Assembly: GCA_009667805.1 (NCBI GenBank)
Contig: CM019070.1
Coordinates: forward strand, 52,555,451-52,619,450
Length of the DNA: 64,000 nucleotides
Reading direction: 5' to 3'
From: Leptobrachium leishanense
Taxonomy: Eukaryota; Chordata; Amphibia; Anura; Megophryidae
How positions within the stretch are numbered: position 1 is the stretch's first letter; every line of letters starts with the position of its first letter. A program made the position numbers and the translations under genes. Positions 1 to 11,688 of this stretch are shown here, one piece after another. The notes under the pieces were generated by a model, which saw nothing but the letters and a program-made list of their open reading frames with translations, had not been told where the DNA came from and searched no databases.

Positions 1-132
1 CCGGTACTGACTTATTATTGACTTCCCAGTTATTCTCCTGTCAGGACTCCTGACTTGTTTTACTGATCTGTGCACTCCTGGACCTTGGCTTGTATTCTGA
101 CTCTTCTCCAATCCCTGCTACCTCCCTTTACA

Positions 133-417
133 GTTACAGTTACAAATACTTATATATCGCCAACATTCCATAACGCCTTACAATGGGGTAAGCACAAACG
201 TGAGACATAACAAATAAGGATAGGATACATTAGGAGCAGACAACCCTGGCCGTAGGATAACTGTCCTGCTAAAAGAGCACTTGGAACAAGTGCTCAGCCA
301 GACATCCCCTGAGCTTACAATCTAAAGGTATGTGAAACAAGAGGGAGTAGGGGGGTGGAGCTGGTTGCCAGAAATAAGATAGCTGTGATTGCATGGTAGG
401 AACCAGAAGCTTGGACT
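133..417 (-). repeat. L2-type repeat fragment
   Basis: ATATCGCCAACATTCCATAA at the left and GAGCTTACAATCTAAAGG at the right are family landmarks; the middle (CCTGGCCGTAGGATAACTGT CCTG) is the complement of 21930-21950. No gene is seen in 1-1038; 420-520 also contains a local palindrome around CCGATAACGAGATATCTCG. Confidence 0.55.
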
Positions 418-1038
418 AGTTAGGGTGGTTGCCCCTTCACTACCGATATCGAGATCTCTGGGGCTTCAAAGGCACCATTTGGTGCCCCGATAACGAGATA
501 TCTCGATCTGCTGATCTGCACTCTGCACACCCAAAAGCAAATGAAATTAATTTGCTGCAAAATAATTTTGTTTGCTTTTGGGCTGCAGAGCCCCCAAAGT
601 TTTAGCCCTGTAGGCATAATGCCCAAAGAGCTAAAACTGTAAAATCAGCTGATGAAAGCTGTGAAATATCGGGCTTTCAGCAGCCGATGCAGGGAAAAAA
701 ACATAGACCTGCTGCTCTAAGCTCTGTAACTCAATCTGGCAGTAGATGGCGCTATGTACTGGCCAAATAGGTTAATTACAGTAATTATTATTTAATAATG
801 TGTAATTAATTAAAAATGAGTTTACGAAAAGCACTGGTTTCTGACAATGTTTTTTTGGGAAATCGCTTGGTAGTGAAGGAGTTTACAAAATGGAAGCAGC
901 TTTAGATTCTGTAACCCAGCCATTACAAGGACCGGTGTTAGGGTTCCTTTTGTCTGGCTACTTTTGCATGCTGGGGTCACTAGCAAACATGACAGTACTA
1001 TATTGTTTTGCTTTACTATCAACAGTTCTGATTTCTAG

Positions 1039-1220
1039 CAGGGTTATTCAGAGAGAGGTGAAAACCAGGAGAAAGACTGGAGAAGTGAAAATTCTTGGCC
1101 AAATTAGCCAAACCAGAAAAATTCTCCCATTTATCTCACTTTCCAAATCGGCTATTTTGACCTAGAATTTTCACTTCTCCAGTCATTCTCCTGGTTTTCA
1201 CCTCTCTCTGAATAACCCTG
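1039..1220. mobile_element. Short palindromic MITE with CAGGGTTATTCA ends
   Basis: This is a nearly perfect foldback of 182 bases: CAGGGTTATTCAGAGAGAGG at the left and its complement at the right. The first 75 bases pair with the last 75. A 3-base duplication TAG flanks it. The same termini bound the larger copy at 8375-9292. Confidence 0.8.
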
Positions 1221-1947
1221 TAGATATTTTTCTAGATATTTATTACTTTAATATGTTCTGATTCTGAATCGGAGATCTGTTACAAGTCTCATACCAGACC
1301 CCCAGATATAAACCTGGATGTCAGGACACTAGATATGGATACATTGGTTGGCATTTCTTCTGATGATGGTCCATCTTGAGGGAGTATGACTATACGCTGC
1401 CTGGGTAGACATGGATAGGCAGGGTTTACACTACAGACTGAAGACACGAAGAGGCAGTAGACCAGGATTCATTATCACAAATTTAGGAAACACATTTCTG
1501 CTAGCACACAGTGCTTTGCTGGCTCGCCACATGTATCTACTGAGGAAAACAGAAGTTTCAAAATATGTTCCGCTTTACACAAACAGCTGGAACGGTCAGC
1601 AATTCTAGCCTCTGTGTATGCTGCTGCGGTCATTATGGGTCATCAATGTAGAGATAAAAAATATAATACGCTTACTCGATAGCTTTAAATTATTGCGTAA
1701 GGGTATTATTTTTTATTTTTGCACGGTGTTTTTCTTTTCTTTTAACCTGCTTGGGCTTAGATTCGAAATTGTTATCCTCCAATTGTGATTCAGATCTTAA
1801 ATGGACATTACATCCAAAAAAAGGAAATGATTTCCATTTTTTATTTCATGTTGCTGATATTTACGTTTGTTTTTCTCAAGTATGTTTATTTAATAAAATA
1901 TTTTTACACCTTATGTCTCAATGTCTGCATCGATTTTGTGATATTAT

Positions 1948-2361
1948 CAGGGTTATTCAAAGAGAATCGAAAAGACACCGCACGTTCGGTGACTTTTCGT
2001 TCTCTTCAATTTGGTGATCCCAATTCGGCGACCCTGCGGTGTATTCAGTAAGCACCACAGGGCCATCGTAGTGCAGGGAAAAGCCGCTGCAAATCCAACG
2101 AACACTCACTGTAAAACATGGCGAACGCACACCGAAACCCGCAAAAACATCTGGATTAACCCCACCGAAACACGCAGGAGAAACCCGAGCAGCCACCGAT
2201 CACAGCGCAGAGCAGCCGCCAAAAAAAGCCAACACCGCAGACGAATGGAGCTGTTTGCAAACAATGAAAAATACCGAAAAATGCCTGAAAGATCCTAAAA
2301 AAATCTATAAATAAGAGACTTTTTACTGCAAAATATTATAATCAACGGTTTATTAGATATT
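1948..2361. mobile_element. Partial CAGGGTTATTCA-family MITE, first of two in tandem
   Basis: This starts CAGGGTTATTCAAAGAGAATC and runs through the CGGTGACTTTTCG, GCACCACAGGGCC and AAAACATCTGGATTAA motifs to GGTTTATTAGATAT, where the next copy begins. The right terminal repeat is missing. The open frames here on both strands are repeat shadows. Confidence 0.7.
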
Positions 2362-2990
2362 CAGGGTTATTCAAAGAGAATCAAAAAGTCACCGCACGTT
2401 CGGTGACTTTTCGTTCTGTTCAATTCGGTGCGATTTGGCGATAACATTTCGGCGACCCTGCAATGTATTCAACAAGCACCACAGGGCCGTCGTAGTGCAG
2501 GGAAAAGCCGCCGCAAACCCGACGAACACTCACCGCAAAACCCGGCGAACGCACACCGAAACCTGCAAAAACATCTGGATTAACTCCGCCAAAACACGCC
2601 GGAGATACCCGAGCAGCAGCCAATCACAGCGAAGAGCAGCCGTCGGAAAAAGCCAACACCGCAGACGAATAAAGTGAAAAAAAAAACAGTACGCTTGAAT
2701 GTTTGAAAAGTGAAACGCTGTTTGCAAAGAAACTACTGAATGAAAATGTCTGAAATTTACAAATAAGGTCCAATGAATGATAATAAAAAGGGCTGTTACA
2801 GAAAAAAACGATAAAAAAACCCAAAACAATTCACAAAAAATTCTGAAAAATGTCTAAAAGATCCTAAAAAAAATCTATACATAAAGAGGCTTTTTACTGC
2901 AGAATATTATAATGAACGGTTTATTAGATATTGAGTTAAACGAGAATATCTTTTAACATTGAAGCCTATAGGATTCGCCTGATTAAACTT
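2362..2990. mobile_element. Partial CAGGGTTATTCA-family MITE, second of two in tandem
   Basis: This is a longer copy of the same family with the extra internal stretch GTACGCTTGAATGTTTGAAAAG and the end region TTGAAGCCTATAGGATTCGC. The interior matches the complement of 8690-9010, so the two loci hold the element in opposite orientation. The right terminus is not found. Confidence 0.7.
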
Positions 2991-3059
2991 TCCCAATGTG
3001 GCATTGAGAGAAGAATCGGTTCTAGGGGTCAGAATTCCAGAAAACCAACTTATTGACTT

Positions 3060-3470
3060 GCATTGTGTGTGATGTATGTGAAGGATATCACCAGGGGGTA
3101 CCACTGACAGTTGTTAGCCCACTATCAGATCTCATTCAGCTGCCATCTCTGGTAGCAAAGCCAACACAACAGATCCCTATGCAACCTTGTCTAAACATTC
3201 ACTCCTCCAGCCCATTGTCTCTTCACTACTGTTTTATTCTGTACCACAGCTGTAAAGTCACACTTGCCATAAGATTTTGGTAAATGTTGCCTCATGGGAA
3301 AATCCCCAAAACAGAAACATGAGATAAAAAAACAACTTTACTTTTTCGTTTTTACATGCAATTACTTCAAACAAAGAGAAAAAACAGCAGCATGTGTTTT
3401 ATAAGGTGGTTTTATTTGAAATGCACAAGTAATAGAGTTACAGCTTATGTAAGTGGTAGTGTTTTAATTC
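3060..3470. repeat. Unclassified dispersed repeat shared with 9300-10080
   Basis: GGTAAATGTTGCCTCATGGG, AACAGCAGCATGTGTTTTAT and AATGCACAAGTAAT recur in order at 9902-10060, and in part (inverse) at 49900-50010. The 9300 copy is longer because a hAT MITE and an L2 tail inserted. The element flanks the CAGGGTTATTCA MITEs at both loci. Confidence 0.55.
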
Positions 3471-3685
3471 AATCCAAAAATTGAATATAGTAGGGCTCCA
3501 CCAGGGTCGGCCTAAGCCACTGTGCTGCCTGGAGCGATGGATGAAATGCTGGCCCCCTGGCGTCTGGTCAGGAACGATACATCATTTCCGGTTTCCGGGT
3601 TGGCGTGATCAACGACAGCGCGACACAGACTCGTGAGTTACAATGATTGTTTCAGGTATAAATATATGATACATTAGTGATTTTA

Positions 3686-3775
3686 ACCTTGAAAAAGGCT
3701 CATGTATGAGACGAAACGTCGGTTGTTTTAATGTATCTTTAAATAAAATTTGTTGTTTTATTCAATTTCCCAGCA
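3686..3775 (+). repeat. Retroelement 3' end with CTTGAAAAAGGCTC...GAAACGTC motif
   Basis: The pattern helix-GAAACG followed by AATAAAATTTG is a dispersed 3'-terminal motif also at 4882, 47007 and (minus) 62505. It resembles ends of Penelope-like or related retroelements. The G+C flanks at 3480-3660 are unassigned. Confidence 0.45.
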
Positions 3776-3839
3776 TGGAATTTTTTGTATGTAAAATTTT
3801 GGGATTTTTTTGCACCAATGCCTTAAAGGATTTAAACCC

Positions 3840-4430
3840 TTAAAGGAACACTCTAGGCTAAAAATCCCCCCATTTTTTTACATTAAAATATACCTATTCC
3901 CTACCTAGTTATTGAGTATATATATATATTTTTTACTGTAATACTTACCCTAAAAACCACTTGTTTCCAACGGCGTTTTCTTTTTTTATATACTCCCCTC
4001 CCCCCTCTTCCGCTCCCGTCCTGAAAATCTTTAACTTGGCTAATGGTTTACGTGAGAAGCGCGCATGCGCGCCTCTCACATAAGCCAGCCAATCAGCAGG
4101 CTTCCTCTTCTTCTTTGATTAGTGTTACGCGCAAGAGCATGCGCGCAACACTAATCAGTCGCTGCCGCCAGCTACTGCGGCGAGTTGGAGACGTCAACGC
4201 GCTGAAAGTGCGATGAAGTCTCTTACTCGGCAATAGTTGGCAGAAGCGGGAAATATGAATCCCGCTCTGCTGACTGACAGCTGGGAGGGCGGAGTAAAGT
4301 CCTCTGCGTCTCTCAGCTGTTTCAGCCGATCGGCTGAGCGGAGGGAGGGGGGACAGACAAGGGCATACTCAGGGCATCATGACCACCTAAAAAAGCTTAG
4401 GTGGTCATGTTGCCTAGAGTATCCCTTTAA
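3840..4430. mobile_element. T2/Kolobok-like MITE, TTAA target site
   Basis: The element is bounded by TTAA at 3840-3843 and 4427-4430. The inverted ends are AGGAACACTCTAGGCTAA and its counterpart TTGCCTAGAGTATCCCT. TTAA plus AGG(G/A)A-type ends is the signature of the T2 group of frog MITEs. The interior is CpG-rich in two places and contains inverted pairs such as GCGCGCATGCGCGC. There is no coding capacity. Confidence 0.8.
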
Positions 4431-4879
4431 GGAAGTGTGCAGATTTATTTGGATCGTATTATATATACACACTTATTTATGATTTCTAAGGTGACATTTA
4501 CTTCATAAATTGCTGATTTGTTGAACATTCATTTTTAGATGTTTTGAAGATAAGGGACAAGTTACAGACCAATTAAAAGTGACTAAAGTGATGTGAGATA
4601 CCTAAGAAAAGTCTCCAGTCAGGTTATTTTTGAAAATATAATCATTGCCTTAAATCTTTCCACCACTTGTCAACATGCATGAAACAACCCGTCATGTATT
4701 ATGGAAAGGAAACTCGAAACATAAACACACTGAAATAATAGATTGGAGCAAGCCTTGGTCCAAGGCATTTGCTAAACTCGCATTTCTTTATTATTTCAAC
4801 ATCATCAACATAGTAACAATAATAATAAACGTTACATGTTGTACAACCAAAATACACACACACATATATATATATATAG

Positions 4880-4950
4880 ACCTGAAGAAGAGAGGAATCC
4901 TCTCAAAAGCTCGTCTTTTAAATGTAACGTTAGTCCAATAAAAAAGGTAT
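4880..4950 (+). repeat. Retroelement 3' end, CCTGAAGAAGAGAGGAATCC motif
   Basis: CCTGAAGAAGAGAGGAATCC TCTCAAAAGCTCG forms a stem of six pairs and is followed by GTTAGTCCAATAAAAAAGGT. It is preceded by a CA/TA microsatellite (4856-4878). Confidence 0.5.
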
Positions 4951-4993
4951 CACTACGTACTGCTATAATCATGATTTTGGCATTCTGGACTGA

Positions 4994-5422
4994 GGCTCGT
5001 GTCAGATGAGCGCACTGATCACGTCAGTGTTGCCGCACATTTGTACGTCCGTTATAGCATATAATTATGACCATTGGAGCCCCACATACGAAGTATGTCC
5101 GCACCGAACTGCGGACGCATAACGGACGCGGCAAACGGACGCAGGTTAGGCAAGAACGTAAATCCGCTAGAACGGACGCACAGAGTGCGCTGCGTCCACA
5201 ACGTGCGCCGCATAGCTTTGTGTATGAGTGATGAACGTGGTCAGACGGACTGCATTTATACGTCCAGCATTTTTGACGGACAAAATGTTTTTCATATTTA
5301 ATTTATTTTCCCTGCTACATCCGTCAAAAATAACGTCAGTCACAAAAACAGACTGTGTGGCAACTACTGCGTCTTCCGTCAGAAAGCGCGTCCGTACAAA
5401 ATGAGCTCGTCTGACACCAGCC
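4994..5422. mobile_element. Harbinger-like MITE, GTCAGACGAGCGC family
   Basis: The ends are GGCTCGTGTCAGATGAGCGC and its counterpart CTCGTCTGACACCAGCC; flanks are TGA and TAA. The interior is dense in CGTCCG and CGGACG motifs. A 3-base TWA-type duplication across this family suggests PIF/Harbinger, but no transposase is seen. Confidence 0.75.
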
Positions 5423-5724
5423 TAAAACGGCCTATTGAATTTATAAATATATATATAATCTGGCACTTAAAAACCAAGATAACCACAAAGCTTTTAAGGT
5501 CAGCACAAATCCATCTTGACAACCATTTGACTCCCATTTATTTCGGCAGGCAACTTATAAATAGTATTTTAATTAATATTAATATATATAAAAAATACAA
5601 GCAACCCTGCACTCAATGTGATAAAGTCACTAAGAAATCCAGCTGCACAAAATAGTATAGAAAAAATATCCAGATGCATATCAGTTGTCTATGACATTTA
5701 CCTCGCAGACCGTAGGTAGTTTAT

Positions 5725-6149
5725 GGCTAGGGTCAGACGAACGCATTTTCGCGTTGTCTGTGAAAAAGTGCGTTCGAACGAATGGACGCATTTTTTCACG
5801 GAGTACGCGATAGCGGTCATACGATGCGCATTTGCGTTCGTGATTTTGTACGGATCATCAATAAAACACTTTTTGCGTCTGGACGTTATGTTGGCCAGAC
5901 ATTAGCAGTGTCTGACATCTCCAAATCACGCACACACGCCGCTAGCGGACACAGCGCACTCTGTACGACCGTACTAGCGGTTTGACGTTCTCGACAAAAT
6001 GCGTTCGTTTGCCACTTGCGTTGCGCAGCCGGACTTTCGTGCGACCGTACTTCGTATATTGGCCGTCATTGCCCGTCATTTGCTGCTAGTGCGGCCGTAA
6101 TTAAGTGCGCCAGAACGCACGTTTAAAGTGCGCTAGTCTGACCCTAGCC
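5725..6149. mobile_element. Harbinger-like MITE, near-complete young copy
   Basis: The ends are GGCTAGGGTCAGACGAACGC and GCGCTAGTCTGACCCTAGCC, flanked by TAT. It is almost the reverse complement of 22142-22565 over its length, implying recent copying. The apparent 60-67 codon frames in it are shadows that recur at the other copy. Confidence 0.82.
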
Positions 6150-6419
6150 TATAACAGCACTGCCTACACATATAGTGTCACACGGCATTTCCAACTGCCT
6201 CGCCGCCAATCAGTGGCCTAGAATGATGGCGTTCAAAAAGGAGCTTGCCTCAGGGTATACTCACCTGCTGTCCGCATGATGCCAACGTAGCAAGAGCTGA
6301 AAGAACAGAGGAGTGAAGTTTTGACCCCCTCTGTTCCTTCCATACAAATGCGGTCAAGGGATGCGTACAATGGGTGACACAGAATAACAAATATTAATAG
6401 TATAAGAGAGATAAATACA

Positions 6420-6910
6420 CAGACCATTAGGGGGGGACCCTGTTCCAGAGCTTGTTACAATCTAAGAGGACAGGGTGACACGCTAGGTGATGACAAGTGG
6501 ATGATATGATGTAGCGGGGTGTGGGGGGGCTGTGGGCAAGAAGGAGCAAGAAATGAACAAGGAGGGATTATGGAGTGAGCCTATAGGCTTCTCTAAAGTA
6601 ATGTGTTTTCAGAGACTTCAAGAAGGACTGGAGAGACAGGGAGAGTCTAATTTTGCAGGGGAGGGAGTTCCATAAAACAGGGGCAGTTCAGGAGAAGTCC
6701 TGAAGGCGAGAGTTTGAGGTGCGGGTACGAGGAGACGATAATGTAACGATAACAGAACAGTAAGAGAGAGAGGGCCGGGCTCGAGAGCTTACAATCTAAG
6801 AGGAGAGGGGTGACACACTAGGTGAGGGTAAATGGCAGAGAATATGAAGTAGTGGGGTGCAAGTAGGCTGTGGGCAAGAAGGAGCAAGAAATGTACAGGG
6901 GGGATTGTTG
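6420..6910 (-). repeat. Duplicated L2-type fragments
   Basis: Two similar segments, 6440-6560 and 6785-6905, share GAGCTTRCAATCTAAGAGGA, GGTGACACRCTAGG and the long GCTGTGGGCAAGAAGGAGCA stretch, about 345 bases apart. The part between (6580-6730) resembles 26240-26400. This looks like one LINE region duplicated or two insertions. The rest of 6150-7500 shows nothing else I can name. Confidence 0.6.
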
Positions 6911-7500
6911 TTCTCATAATTTATTATCTTCATAAAACATGACATAGTACTGATTAATTCAACTGATTTCTGAAACAAGAGCGGCAACCCACGAATTCAC
7001 ATGTTACGAATTGATACAAAGTAATTCTAAATCTAGATTTTGGGAGGAAAAACTAAAATATACAGAAGGGAAAATCAGGCAAATATTGTTCTTCCTACGA
7101 AGATGACATTTTTCTTATGTAAATAAAAATCATATAAATGAAATATTATCAATAAAGTATACCATCGCCTGCAACCCCCCTCAAAGAAAGAAATGAAAAC
7201 GTCATCAGCACATCAGAATAAATGAAATGTTAGACAGAGATAATGTTAAATCACTAAAATATGCGTAAAGCTTGTATCCCAGACGGCTTTGGGACAGCTG
7301 TGATAATCTTTTATTATAGGGACAGCTGTGATGTCAGCTGCTGTGGATAAAAGTGCTGCAGCTTAGTGTCTTCTCGCTCGTGCTAAAGCCAATTCTACTT
7401 ATTGATCTATGCGAATAAGTCACCTACGATCAAACCATCGATATTCTAATGCAACTGGAAAAAAACAGTAAAGTGGGATAGATCGTTAATGGAGCTTTAA

Positions 7501-7813
7501 GGCCGGTGTCAGACGAGCGCGCGTACTGAGGCGCCTCCCAACGTCCGTTGCAGCGTTGTGACGCCACACGGTGTAATGCGCACACGAGTTGCAAGCGCTA
7601 CAACGGACGTACTGAAACCCTCTACGTCAAAACGCTACGACGTGCGGTCGACGGGGCTGCAAAGTGCGAACATCCATAGGAGGATTGCGCTTTGCAGCGC
7701 TGAGAGCACTAACTGCACTCAGCGAGATGGCCACACGGGCGTCAGAGTGGAAGAAACGGCCACTCTCATGGACGTTCCTACCACTCCCGAACTGCCCTCC
7801 TCTGACACCAGCC
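7501..7813. mobile_element. Harbinger-like MITE, short subfamily
   Basis: The ends are GGCCGGTGTCAGACGAGCGC and TGACACCAGCC with a perfect TAA duplication. Interior motifs (CACTCTCATGGACGTTCC, CTGCGCTCAGCG-like) match 50114-50400, 59590-59881 and 36357-36600, marking a subfamily of about 250-310 bases. Confidence 0.8.
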
Positions 7814-8374
7814 TAAAGGCCTTCATAGAAATCCCACAAAATATTTGGGTGTTGTTCAGCCTGGGCCTGGGGCTAAGAAGTCCTGAAGGAATGTGAAAAA
7901 TCTTGTAAAGTATACGAAAGGAAAGCTGATAAGTGCAGACTGTGTGGTCAAGGGATACTAATTGTCCTGCAATCTGAGTTTGCTAATTAACAGCAAACAC
8001 CTACAGGGTGTGAAAAGTGGTGGATCGCCCAACACAAGCCAAGAAAAGGGACATCCTAATTGGTTTTTGAACTTTGCAAAACAAAAATTGTCATAATTTA
8101 CATCATTCGATCCATTTTCTACCTTTAGCGAGATATTCCTATTTAAAAGAAGGGTCTGCAGAATCCCCCATCCTGATAAACCCATGCGTGTAGGACTGTT
8201 ATTTATAAAACTTAAACCAAAGCACCCTATCCCTATGCTCCGTCCATACCCGCAAGCTTCATTTAGAGGGCTCTACCAACAAAAAATTCACTGTCCTTAT
8301 TGTTTTTATTTTATGTTGCTGATATCTCTCATGTGCTTTATTTTTATCTTGGTTAAAAAAATATTTTACTCTAT

Positions 8375-9292
8375 CAGGGTTATTCAAAGAGATCCGAATG
8401 GCTGCCGAAAGGGAACCTTTCTTGGCTATTCGGCTATCCAGAGAGCAGGATAACCGAATCCGAAAGGCTGCCGAAAGGGAACCTTTCTTGGCTGCCGAAA
8501 GGGAACCTTTCTTGGCCATTCGGCTATCCAGAGAGCAGGCAATTCCCCAAATGTTGGCGAATTGCCTGCACATACGGTGCCTGTTCGGTGCCTGTTCGAG
8601 GGCAGTGAAATCCCCATAGAGAAGCAATGCTTCGGCTATTCAGAGAACACAAACCAGCAGTGAAAAGTTCCCGAAATGCCCTGCCATTCGGTGGTTTAAT
8701 TTGAAAGGTTTATTCAGGCGAATCCCATAGGCTTCAATGTTAAGAATATTCCCGTTTTAATTCAATATCTGATAAACTGTTTATTATAATATTCTGCAGT
8801 AAAAAGTCTCTTTATTCATAGATTTTTGGGATATTTTAAGCATTTTTTGGGATTTTTTGGGCACTTTTTTTATTTTGTTTTAATCGTTTGTTCTTTTTTC
8901 TGTAACAGCCCTTTTTATTATCATTCAAACATTTTCGCTCATTAGTTTCTTTGCAAACGGCGTTTCACTTTTCAAACATTCAAGCGAACTGTTATTTTTT
9001 TTTTCACTTCATTCGCCTGCGGTGTCTGTGTCTTCGGCTGCGCTGCATGTGATCAGCTCCTGCTTGGGTTTCTCCGGCGTGTTTGGCGGGGCTAATCCAG
9101 ATGTTTTTGCAGGTTTTGCGGTGAGTTGTCGGCGGGTTTGCAGTGACTTTTTCCTGCAATTCGGGGACCCTGTGGTGCTTGCTGAATACACCGCAGGGTC
9201 GCCGAAATGGGATTGCCAAATCGCACCGAATTGAGGAGAACGGAAAGTCACCGAACGTGCTGTGACTTTTCGATTCTCTTTGAATAACCCTG
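8375..9292. mobile_element. Complete CAGGGTTATTCA-family MITE, 918 bp
   Basis: The termini CAGGGTTATTCAAAGAGA and TCTCTTTGAATAACCCTG are inverted and flanked by TAT. Related unoccupied sequence at 47560-47600 (ATTTTATTCTGTGTCATTGGGTGCATC) reads straight across the insertion point, supporting these limits. A 25-base motif, GCTGCCGAAAGGGAACCTTT plus TCTTG, is repeated three times at 8400-8515. There is no credible ORF. Confidence 0.8.
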
Positions 9293-9559
9293 TATATGTG
9301 TCACTGGGTACATCATTGTGTGATCTTTTGTGCTGCAAACTGTCCGTCCCCCTCTCCACCGTATCTTTCCATCACTTGCTCTTCACTCTGTGGCTTTGGC
9401 CATACAATGGAGTCTATAGGCCAATCACTTTCTCAAATCCCATAGTATTGTGTGGGATAAATTCAAATAAAATCACCAGGGGGGTAGATGATTAGAAGTC
9501 TTTTAAGCTCCCTGTCATATTTCATTCAGCTAGCATCTCTTATCTCAGGTAGCCTACAC

Positions 9560-9695
9560 CAGCGGTCAGCAACCTTGGCTCCACTGAGTTTTTGGAACTA
9601 CATTTCCCATGAGGCTCAGCCATTCTAATGAGTAGCCAAGCATCATGGGGGATGTATTTCCAAAGCATCTGTAGAGCCAAGGTTGCTGACCCCTG
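9560..9695. mobile_element. hAT MITE, 136 bp, perfect 8-base TSD
   Basis: The ends CAGCGGTCAGCAACCTTGGC and GCCAAGGTTGCTGACCCCTG are inverted and flanked by GCCTACAC at 9552-9559 and 9696-9703. The inner ACTACATTTCCCATGAGGCT motif is typical of this hAT MITE group. Confidence 0.88.
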
Positions 9696-9774
9696 GCCTA
9701 CACCACACAATACACCCCCTGCTGCCGTTTCCAAATATTCCATCCTTTATCTCCTAAAACTGTTAAATGTTGTT

Positions 9775-9856
9775 CAATGTATTGTAACCCTGTCTATATT
9801 GTGCCCATTGTACAGCGCTGCGGAATATGCTGGTGCTATATAAAGAATAATTCGAA
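9775..9856 (+). repeat. L2-type LINE 3' end
   Basis: The sequence TTGTACAGCGCTGCGGAATA then GCTGGTGCTATATAAAGAAT is the same tail. Confidence 0.6.
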
Positions 9857-10284
9857 TAAATACTGTCGATTAGATAAACCACAGAAGTAAAGAAAAACAT
9901 TTGGTAAATGTTGCCTCATGGGAAAAAGCAACAAAATGATGGGGAGATAAAAAAAACAATTCTTACATGGAATTACTTCAACAAAGAAAAAAACAGCAGC
10001 ATGTGTTTTATAAAGTGGTTTTGTTTGTAATGCACAAGTAATCTAGTTACAGTTTATGGAAGTGGTAGCGTCCCTTTAAAACGGATGATATGACCCTTTT
10101 TGAGCTTTAATTACGCTCAGTTTTTAAACTCTGTTTCAGTAAGAAAGAGCTCATTAAGTCCACTGACTAAATACATTCTTATACACAGTTTGTTGACTTG
10201 GTATTGTTGTGGCATCCTTTGTCTGGGCAGCTAATGTTTCTCATGTTAATTACCCCATTAGGTATCTAGAGATTTAAGCTTTAA

Positions 10285-10629
10285 GGCTAGGTTCAGACGA
10301 CGCATTTTTCGCGTTGTCCGTGAAAAAGTGCGTTCGAACGAATGGAAGTATTTTTTTTGCACGGAATACGCGATAGCTGGATTGGCTGGACATGAGCAGC
10401 GTCTGACGTCTCCTAATCACGCACACACGCCGCTAGCGGACGCAGCACACTCTGTACGTCAGTACTAGCGGTATCACATTCTCTAAAAAATGCGTTTGTT
10501 TGCCGCTTGCGTTGCCCGGCCGAACTTTCGTGCGGCCGTACTTCGTATATTGCCCGTCATTTGCTGCTACTATGGCCGTGATAAAGTGCGGCTGCACACG
10601 CGTTCGCACTGCGTTCGTCTGACCCAGCC
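10285..10629. mobile_element. Harbinger-like MITE, internally deleted
   Basis: The ends GGCTAGGTTCAGACGACGC and GCGTTCGTCTGACCCAGCC are flanked by TAA. Compared with 5725-6149 it lacks a segment after GATAGCTGGATTGG. Confidence 0.8.
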
Positions 10630-10639
10630 TAAGAAGGTG

Positions 10640-11240
10640 TGAAGTACAACAGAACACCACTACACCTGTGTGGTAATTATACTCTCTTGTAAATGAATAT
10701 TTTCTATAGTATTGTTTATTTCTTTCTTCTTTAAAACCTTGTTTTTTCGTTGTTCTTTGTCTCTGTCTCGTATGATCGTGTCTTGATGTCGTAGTCATAT
10801 TGTGGTTTCTGTTAGAGGGAACTGATTTTTGCTTATTTAATCATTTTCTTCTTATTTTTTACAGCTTTGTTGACGTGTTAAAGGATCCCTCACCCTCTGG
10901 CTGAGGTGTAAAGCTATAGCCACATCCTTTTTATGTAAAAAGGTTTTTGTTACATCCTACAATGTGTCAAATGAGACTTCCTTGAATATTCCAGTTTCTG
11001 AGGCTCAGTGGGGGTTAGACATGGATAGTAGGTCCAAGCCTAGCCTTCCCTCTATAGGGTCACCTTCACTTACAGCTCAATACTTTTCCCCATAACGAGG
11101 GTTTGTGTACCAGAAATAATTGTCACATACATGAAAAACATGATGTGGATGAAGGGGTTAACTGCCGCAATCCCTTCAGTGGACATACCAAAAATGTAAT
11201 TTTTTTTAGGTTGATCATCCACTGGATCTGTAGTTGTAGG
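10640..11240. other. Intergenic, nothing identified
   Basis: Only low-complexity T-rich sequence and a few short open frames without codon-like structure are seen. Confidence 0.6.
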
Positions 11241-11249
11241 ACTGACTTA

Positions 11250-11685
11250 GGCCGGCGTCAGACGAACGCAGTGATCATGTCCGTGTTGCCGCACATTTTA
11301 ACGTCCGTCGTAGCATAAAATTATGATCAATAGAGACCCACACACGAAGTGCGGACGCATAACGCGTGTGGCACCGGACACAATTTAGGCAAGAACGTCA
11401 AACCACTAGGACGGACGCACAGAGTGCGCAACGTCCGCGTAGCTTTGTGTGTGAGTGATGGAACGTAGTCAGATGGACTGCATTTTTGACGTCCAGCATT
11501 TTTGACGGACAAAATGTTTTTCATATCATGTATCAATTTTTTTCATTTTACATATTAATTTTATTTCCCATCTACATCAGTCAAAAGAACGGACCGTGTG
11601 GTGTCTACAGTATCATCAGTCAGAAAGTACGTCAGTTGTGTACGGACGCACAGTGTGCTCAGAATGCGTTCGTCTGACATTAGCC
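11250..11685. mobile_element. Harbinger-like MITE, TTA target site
   Basis: The ends GGCCGGCGTCAGACGAACGC and GCGTTCGTCTGACATTAGCC are flanked by TTA on both sides. It resembles the 4994-5422 and 35664-36085 copies. The right TTA is shared with the next element, so two copies sit head to tail. Confidence 0.8.
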
Positions 11686-11688
11686 TTA

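Larger units (their letters stand above)
9293..10080. repeat. Unclassified dispersed repeat, second copy
   Basis: It continues after the 8375-9292 MITE with TGTGTCACTGGGTACATC, which also follows the related sequence at 47583. It ends near TTCCCTTTAAAACGG-like sequence, close to T2-type ends. Confidence 0.5.

Noticed and set aside
5723..5985. Small ORFs of 60-67 codons (MARVRRTHF..., MDAFFHGVRD...) that recur at 22191-22582
   Set aside because: They recur only because both lie in copies of the same MITE; no independent coding evidence.
8259..8627. 122-codon minus-strand ORF with repeated AAKKGSLSAA
   Set aside because: It overlaps the triplicated motif of a MITE and has no family resemblance.
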